From: a virus
Length of the DNA: 64,000 bases
Strand: one strand, 5' to 3'
Virus record (IMG/VR): IMGVR_UViG_3300020472_000021
Span: 1 to 64,000 of that record
The notes under the pieces were generated by a model. That model saw only the letters and a program-made list of their open reading frames with translations, did not search any database and was not told the DNA's origin. How positions within the stretch are numbered: position 1 is the first letter of the stretch; each line of letters opens with the position of its first letter. Positions 15,586 to 24,500 of this stretch are shown in pieces. The position numbers and the translations under genes are program-made.

Positions 15586-18500
15586 TTATACGATAGCCCA
15601 GTTACCACCACTATTTATAGTGACCGTGTAACCGTTTGCAATTGTGATCGGACCTGCACTGACACAGTTTGTGTTAGCAGGTATTGTTACGTTTTCAGAA
15701 ACTGTGTTTCTGTTAGACTTAAAGATTCCATAAGTATCAATCCACATCGTATCACCATTGATATAACCAATGCCTTCAAAGTTAGAAGTACCACCAACAT
15801 GTAAATCATATGATGGGTTTGCTTTGTTTATACCAACCTTAGATATTCTATGGATATCATTTCCGTTAGAAGATTCTGTCCAACGTGACGTAACGAATTC
15901 AGCATTGTTCTGGAAGAACTGACCGTTAAGGTTCATATCACCTTGTACGGTTAACTGATAAGTTCTTGCAGTGTTGTTGTTTGGATCAGTACCAGAGTTT
16001 GTAGTAGTGTTAATAGAAACTCTATTATTACTACCATCAACAGCAATTGCTGGTGTAGTATTCCAAGTTGTTCCACCGTTATCAGTAGATGCTTGAATTG
16101 CAAAGAAATGGTTACCTACTGTCTGGTTACTAACTCTGAAGTTTCTATAAGAAGAAGAACCACGTAGGTTTATTCTTGCACCAGAGTTATCATCATCCTG
16201 ATCAATGTTAAGTGTACCAGTAATCATTGCAGTACCAGCAACTTCTAATGCGAAGTCTGGTTCACGGTTGATACCAACACCTAAGTATCTAGATGCAATA
16301 ACATCACCAACAACACGTAAATACAGATCTGATTCTGTACCTTCCATGGTGAATCCTTCACCATACTCACCAGCTGGTGATGCTGAATCTGCATGGTTGT
16401 ATCTAAGAGTACCAATTTGAGAGTAACCACCAGTATGGTCGGAGAATCTAATTCTTGCACCTGTAGCAATAGCATTGGTTGCTGATTTAAGGAATATACC
16501 TTCATCACTACGAAGATCAAGAGCAGCAGAAGGAGAAGTACCTACGTTAATACCAACTCTATTAGCACTTGCATCAACAAATAGAACTCCAGCATCAACA
16601 TTCAAATCATTACTTAGAGTTGTAACTCCAGTAACACCAACTGTACCACCGATACTTAAGTTAGAAGATCCACCAGCAAGTGTTAGTGAACCAGTCATGG
16701 TATCACCAGTCTTCAATACGTTAAGTGATGCAGCACCTGATAATGAACCAGTAATAGTACCAGCAGAGAAGTTACCTGAACCATCTCTCTTAACAGCAGT
16801 ATTGGCAATGTTATTAACTTGGAAAGTAATATTACCTGCGTTCCATACAGTAGCACCATTAACTTCTAAACCATCAGCATTAGCAACTTTAACTTCTAAT
16901 GTACCAGAACCATCAGTTGTAGTACCACCAGCAGCAATCAAAGCAACGTTGTAGTTTGATGCAGCAGATGCAGAAGAGTTGAAGTAAACAGCAGGACTAG
17001 ATGCTTGACCATCCTTTCTACCAAGTCTTAGTTTTGCAGTACCAGAATCACTCTCAAGTCTAGTTACCTCGAAGGTGTTATCATCTTCAATAGTAAAGTC
17101 TTGGAATGGAACTCTGTTACTTGCAGTACCAATTGTCAGAGCACCAGTAAAGTTACCAGAAGTTAATCTACCAATTAGAATACTGTAATCATTGAAGTTA
17201 TCATTAACATCATCGTTAATAGTAATAGCATCAATTGTGTAACTACCAACTGCCTGTGCGTTAGCATTGTATAGGTTAACTGGGTTACCTGGTGTGAATG
17301 GTGAACTGTTAAGGATTAAACCTTGTACATAAATCTGATACTTAGCATCACCATTAAATGTCTTGACTACTAATCTATCTTGATAAGATCTAGGACTAAT
17401 GAATCCTGGTAGTCTGTTATCAGACATAATACCAGAGTTCAAGTTGTAAGCATTCTGATACCAATCACCTTGTCTATTATCTAATCTGTCAGCATCAAGA
17501 TCTGAATCTACACCATCGTTAAGTGATGTCCAAACCTTACCCCATGAACCGAATGTAGAAACACCTGTACCAGAACCTCTCATCCACATGTTGTCATTAT
17601 CTGTGAATGCAAGTTGTCTAATACCACCGTAAGTAGCATCGAAACCAGAACCACCATTTCTGATAGTCATAACTAGGTTTCTAGTACCACCATCTGAAAG
17701 ACTGTTAGCACTGTTGAATACTGTGTTAGCGATAACACCTTCAACGAAGTTGTTTGGAGCAGGGTTTGATGTGGGGTTGTTAGTACCTGTGATCAAACGA
17801 ATTGTATTCTGAGATGAACCAGAAATACTAATGTTATATGTACCAGATAATCTATCAGTAGGTAATGTACCAGAGTTCTGGTTACCAGAGTTTAGATAGA
17901 ACGCACCTTGAGCACCGTCAAGAAGGTCAGCATCTAATCCACTGTCAGCACCAGTTTTAAGTACAACAGAACCATTACCTGCTAAACCAATATCAAATTG
18001 TGATTTCTTATATCTCGAAACACCAATAGTACCGTAGAGGTCAGCAGAAATTGTTTGATCTGTAACTCTCTGAACGTCAATAGCAACGTTAGCATACTGT
18101 CTATTAACAGTACTTACCTTAGCCTCTAATACAAGACCAGATCCAGTACCTATTGCTGTTGGAGCAACTGTAATTGAGAAGTCAGCACTATATCCTGAAC
18201 CACCGTTAGTTACAGTTACATCAGTTACTGCGTTACCAGATACAACAAAGTTTGCCTTTAGATCAACACCTGATCCACCTGTTAGAGGAATATCGTAGTA
18301 TTGACCATTAGTGTATCCAGAACCACCATTAGAAATGATGACATCATCAACAAAGTTACCTTGAGTATATGTTGACTCGAAGGTCACTGGGGAAGCACCC
18401 CTTTCAAATTCAATAATCGTACCAGAAGCAATAGTCTGGTTGATTGGATTGTTGATTGCAACTGTAGTTAATCCACCAGCAGTTACAATACCTGTAATAT

Positions 18501-21500
18501 TTGTGTTTGCCTGTATTCCATTAACAGTATTCTTAACCTCGTGACCAATCAGAGCATTCTGGTTTGTTTGGAATATCAGTGAGTTAGTTCCACTAGTTGC
18601 CTGTGAATATAATTGAGCAAAGTATCTATTTTCTGCACCTTTCAATGATTGCATTGCAAGTGCATAGTTCTGGTCACCTCTTAAGAATGTGAAGGAGTTA
18701 GCAGCACCACCTGATGCCAATCTGTCTGTTTCAATAACACCAGATGTAATATCAGCAGCAGCAATTTGGTTAGTAGATAGTGATACCCAGTTAGCAGCAA
18801 GAGAACAAGATGTGTTAACAACACGGTTAATATTAACTGTATTAGCAGTTGGTGTTGTACTATCGTCGAATGTATCGGTATCTTCAATCTTAAGCTTGTT
18901 AACAATAGTACCATATACTCTACTTTCAATTAAGCAGTTACCTTGTGCTTGTGTTCCAGCTCCTGGAGGAGCAGCGAATGTGATTGTTGGAGCAGTAGTA
19001 TATCCTTTACCACCAACATATCCATTAAAGTCAATAATGGTAGCAGTAACAACTTCACCGTTAGCAATAGTACATGTAACAGAAGCAGCAACCGCACCAC
19101 CACCAGGATTACCTCCTGAAACTGTGACAGCAGGAGCAATTGTATATCCAGAACCAGAGTTAGTAACGTTTACTGTATAAACAACACCAGTTCTATATTC
19201 AGTAGACTGAATACGACCACCAGATACACTACCTTCAAATATATCTCCAATAGTAAATGCTAGGTTGGAATCAAATGCAAATCCTAAGAACAGACTTGTT
19301 AGGTCATTGTTCAAGATGAAGGACTGTGAAGTATCCTGCTGAATCGCAATGTCACCAGCAAGTGCTCCCTCTAGTGCCAATCTTTCTGGTTCGTCAGCAA
19401 CAGTGTAAACACTGAATGGTCTCAAAGCAGGAATCTGGTCAACAGATATCTTACCTGAGTCTGTTAGTTCAACCAATGCTCTTGGAACAGCGTTCGTAGA
19501 GTATGGCTTGTTAATGAATGGACCTAAGTTATTTGTAATGTAATCTTTAACTGCCTTCTGAGTAGGTAGTTTAGAGTCAGATGCGTTTGCACCACCCAAT
19601 GTGTTGGAGTCATCGAATCCAGTAACAACAACGTCACCACCTTTCAGTTTCAAGAATTCAACTTCAGAGATCGTAACCGTACCAGTGAAGGTAATGTTAC
19701 CAGTTCTGTTCTCAATTCTAGCGAATGTACCAACCTTGAAGTCTCCTAGTTCGTCAGTACCAGAAACATATACACGACCATAATTCTGTGATACCTGTTC
19801 GTTTGCTTCGATCTTAGTACCACCGTTCTCAGGTAGAGCAAGGTAGTTAGTACCAGATCCAGCAAATTCCCATGTATGAGATGATGAGTTAACAATAGAT
19901 GGTCTGTGTAGGTTGATAGTCTTACCAAGTAATACACTTGTTGAAACTGCGTTACCAGTAGATACATCAGTCAGATCCATTCCACCACCAGTACCATCAT
20001 CAATGGTTAACTGAGCAGAGAAAGGAGGACCAACGGTAACTGCTGAAACTACATCAACAAAGTATTCAATTTCAGTATTAGTATTGGTATAACCATTAAT
20101 CTTAACAACGTAGTGCTCTAGTGGTTCTCTTCCTAATCCACTAACTGTAAGAATTGTTCTACCAGTAGGTGTAGAAGATACGTTAGAGATAGTTGCAATA
20201 TCAAATACGTATGGAGTAGCACTAAATCCAACACCTCTTAATGCATACTGACCGAAGTTAGTAGCAGAGTTAGTAATAGATGCATAACCACCAGACTCAC
20301 AAAGAACACCATCTGCACAGAAGATAACGAATACAGAAACCAACTGAACATAACCATCATTGATAATCTTGTATCCAGTACCACCAAAGGAAACGATAGT
20401 GAATGCAGATGCAACCATCGACTTACCCTGATTAGGATAAGTTGCACTACCATCTAACTCTAGTCCAGTAAACGGACAGTTAGGTTGCTTAACCTTAGCA
20501 CCATCAATAAATGCACCATTACCACCTAAGAAGGAGATAACAGAAGAGTTCTGAGTATATGGAGATGCCTCAATGATTGGATATTCATCATAGTCAGAAC
20601 GAACAGCAGATCTAACATTGTTAGAATCATAGATGTAACTATCTGGATATGATGTTAATAATGCAGTATCATATAAAGTACCTGTTGTTTGTGTAGTTGC
20701 ACCAGGAAGGATTGTTCCATCTAAGATGTCTTCTAACAGATCCATTTCTGTAGCAATAGAAGAAGCAATGTTAGCACACTTAGGAGTACCACCTGTGTAT
20801 AGAGTAATGTTCCAATCTTCGTACTTAGGAATTGGAGAAGTAGTTACAACCTGATCGTAAACGATAACAATACCATTTGCTAATCCACTTACGAATGCGT
20901 GTGTAGAAGCACTAGCAGATCCAGCAGCACCTACGTTACATGTAACAGTGGTATTACCACCAGCAGATGATACGTTAGTAATTTCAAGTGATTTACCATA
21001 TGCTTTCTTATCAGCAGCAACTCTTCTTGGATAAGAGTGCTCAGTAGCATTACTATCTACATCACAAGTAAACTTAAGTGCGTTCTCTCTAAATGCAATT
21101 CTATGTGATGTCTTAACTGCCTTAGAAGGATCTGGGAATGTTACTGTTAAATTACCAGTAGATGCTGTGTAAGTAGCAGCATTTGCTGTTCCAACATGAG
21201 GAACATTTGAAGCAGCACCAACGTTAACAGTAATAGTTGTTGCGGTTACTGCACTAATAGCAAGAGTTGCTCCAGATGCAGGGTCAGTTGCTCTTGGATA
21301 AGCATGGTTTGTAGAGTTAGCATCTAAGTCACAAGTAAATGTAACAGCACCATTTGCGATCTGTACAGTGTTACTTGTTGTTAAACTATGAGATCCAATC
21401 TCCAATACCATATCACCAGATGTAGCATTGTAAGTTGTTCCAGCAGCTGCTGTGACAGCACTACCAGCATTAGGAGTAATTCCTCCAGCAGTTCCACTTA

Positions 21501-24500
21501 CGAATGTATGAGTTCCAGCATATCCAGTCCAGTTAGAAAGTGCGTTGATTGCGTACTCTTTGACCTTCTGATAAGCGTAAAGGGTTTGAGCAAGCATTGA
21601 TGGTTGAATACCAGTTAACGCTGTTCCTGTGAAGTATAACTCTGCTCTAGAAACGATACCAGAGTTACCACCAAGTACAAGGTCACGAACCAATCCACCA
21701 AGAATCAATCCAACGTCTCTACGACACTTTCTTTGATTAAGATCGGATAGATTTGCATTAGGATATTTCTTCTCTACATCTAACAATACCTGATCAGCAA
21801 TGAGATCTTTGTTACGTGCAATTAAGTATGCACCATCAAGGTATACGTTAGCAGCATTATTTGATAGAACATCTACGAAGAGATATGAAAGAGTATCAAT
21901 AGCAGCTCTTACATCATCACAACGTGGGCTACCAGCAGTAGTGTTGATAATTGTTGTATCTCTATACTGGGTTAAAGCAGTATGCTCTGCGACATATAGA
22001 GGATCTGTAGTCAATCTACTATCACCAGTATGCCAGTTACACATAGCATAGATTGCTAATTCTCTAGCATATTCTATACCACGTACAGTTTGAATAATTT
22101 CATTCTCTACATATTCTACTTTTGCTCCAACAATATATTTCTTAGCAGCTTCTATAACGTTATGGTTAGAACCATACTCTAAGTCTCTTATAACAGCATT
22201 CAAGAAATGTCTAATGTCCTGCTTACACTGTTCATCACCATTAGGTTGATTGTTATTACCAGAAGTAGGAGGACTGAATGATGGATATGTCTTTTGTCCA
22301 GAAGAACAAGACATTAAAATACTATCAAGTTTTATAGTAGCATCTTCTGCAATATTTGGAACAGCAGCAGTTACAGTAACTGTAGCAATACCAGTTATAG
22401 CATTATCATATACAAAGTCTGAAATATTATAAGAACTACCACCAAAATCTACAGTACCACCACTAACATAAGTGTGTACTTCGGGTGTTTGTCCTAAGTA
22501 TACTTTAAATGTTGTACCACCAGTAGATAGACAATTTGAAGCAGCTCTTACAAATGTATGAACAGTTTGAGGTCTGTTCTTAACACAATTTGTGTCAGCA
22601 GTAACAAATGTATGAGCAGTACTTGGTCTAAATTTAATTCCGTTAGTTGATCCACTTATAAATGTGTGAGCATAAGATCCACCACTAACAAGACCACCAG
22701 ATGTAGCACTAACAAATGTGTGTGAATAGTTACCACCTGAAACTACGAATCCCTGATTAGCAGATACGTATACGTGTGCGGATGTATCAGAAGATGTACC
22801 AACATTAACTGTTATAGTAGTTGCTGTTGTTGCAGTGATAGAAACAGATGTATTGTATGCTGGATCGTCAGCAGTTGCACCACCTTGACCATTTGCACGA
22901 GGATAAGAGTGCTGTGTAGCATTACTATCTAATCCACATGTAAATGTAATACCTTCATTTGTAAGGCTAACACCTTGTCCAGTGTTTAAATTATGAGTAC
23001 CAATGGTCATCTCAAGAAGACCAGTAGCAGGATCGTAAGTAGCGTTAGTTGGTGTGTACTCTACAGATGGAGAAGCACCTACATTAATTGTTATATCACC
23101 AGATTGATGAGTTAATCCACCAGTAATAGCAGAAACAAATGAGTGTGTAGATGTATCACTTGAAGTACCAACATTAATTTCAAATGTATCTGTAGCAACT
23201 TGTGATACTGCTAACCAATCACCACCACCGCCAGGATCTGAAGTTCTTGGATAAGAGTGCTGAGTAGCATTATTATCTAAACCACATGTGAATGTTAAAG
23301 AGTTATTTCCTAATCTAACTCTATCACCATTAGAGAATCCATGACCAGCAATAGTTAATTGCATTACACCTGTTGAAGGATTGTAAGCAGCACCTGTTAC
23401 AGTGTGGGCAGTATTACCAACAGCAATAACTTCTAAAGAAGAATCATATGCTCTATCTCTCTTTTGTTTGATTCCATCAGTAGTAGCAGAAACAAATGCG
23501 TGAGTAGTCTGGTTTGTAGAAGGAACTGTGTCAAGAACTTGAATTGTATATGTGTTAAGAGTTACATTCTGTACAGGAATCCAATGACCGCTGATTGGGT
23601 CAGTTGCTCTTGGGTATGTGTGGTTTGATCCGTTATTATCTTCTAAACAAGTGAATGTTAATGAGTTATCATCAAGTTTAATAAGATCCCCATTTGACAT
23701 TCCATGATTAGGAGTTGTTAATGTTAATAGACCAGTTGAAGGATTGTATGCAGCGTTAGTTGCTGTATGAGTATCAATGTTTGTTCTTGGATAACTCTTA
23801 TTAGCAGTATTACCATCCATTGCACAACTGAATGTTAGAGCACCATCAGCAAGTTTGATGTTATCTCCAACTTGTAAATTGTGAGCACCAAGAGTAAGAA
23901 CCATATTACCAGTAGATGCTGTGTAAGAAGCATTAGTTGGTGTGTATGTTACCTGTGGTGATGTACCAACGTTAACAGTTAAAGTACCGTCTTGTCTCTT
24001 TAATCCGTTAGATACAGCAGAAACAAATGTATGAGTTGAAGTATCCTGAGATATACCAACGTTAATATCAAAAGTATTTGTCGTTATATTACCAATCTGT
24101 AACCATCTTCCACTTGCTTTATCATATCCAGCACGAGGATAGTCATGATTAGAACCATTACTGTCTAATGCACAAGTAAGTCTTAATGAATCATCATCAA
24201 GTTTAATATAATCTCCATTACTAAATCCGTGACCAGAAACAGTTAATTGTAAAACACCTGTCGCAGGAGTATATGTTGCATCAGTTACTGTGTGTTGTGT
24301 CTCTCCAACTGCTGTAACTCCAATTGCTTGGCCAGAAGTAGGGTCAATATCTAGTCTAGGATAACTATGCTTAGTCGCATGACCATCCATAGCACAAGTA
24401 AATGTCAATGCATCATTGTCTATCATGATGCTATCGCCTGTGCGAATTCCATGCTGCCCAACTGTCAATACCATGACACCTGTAGCAGGATCATATGTAG

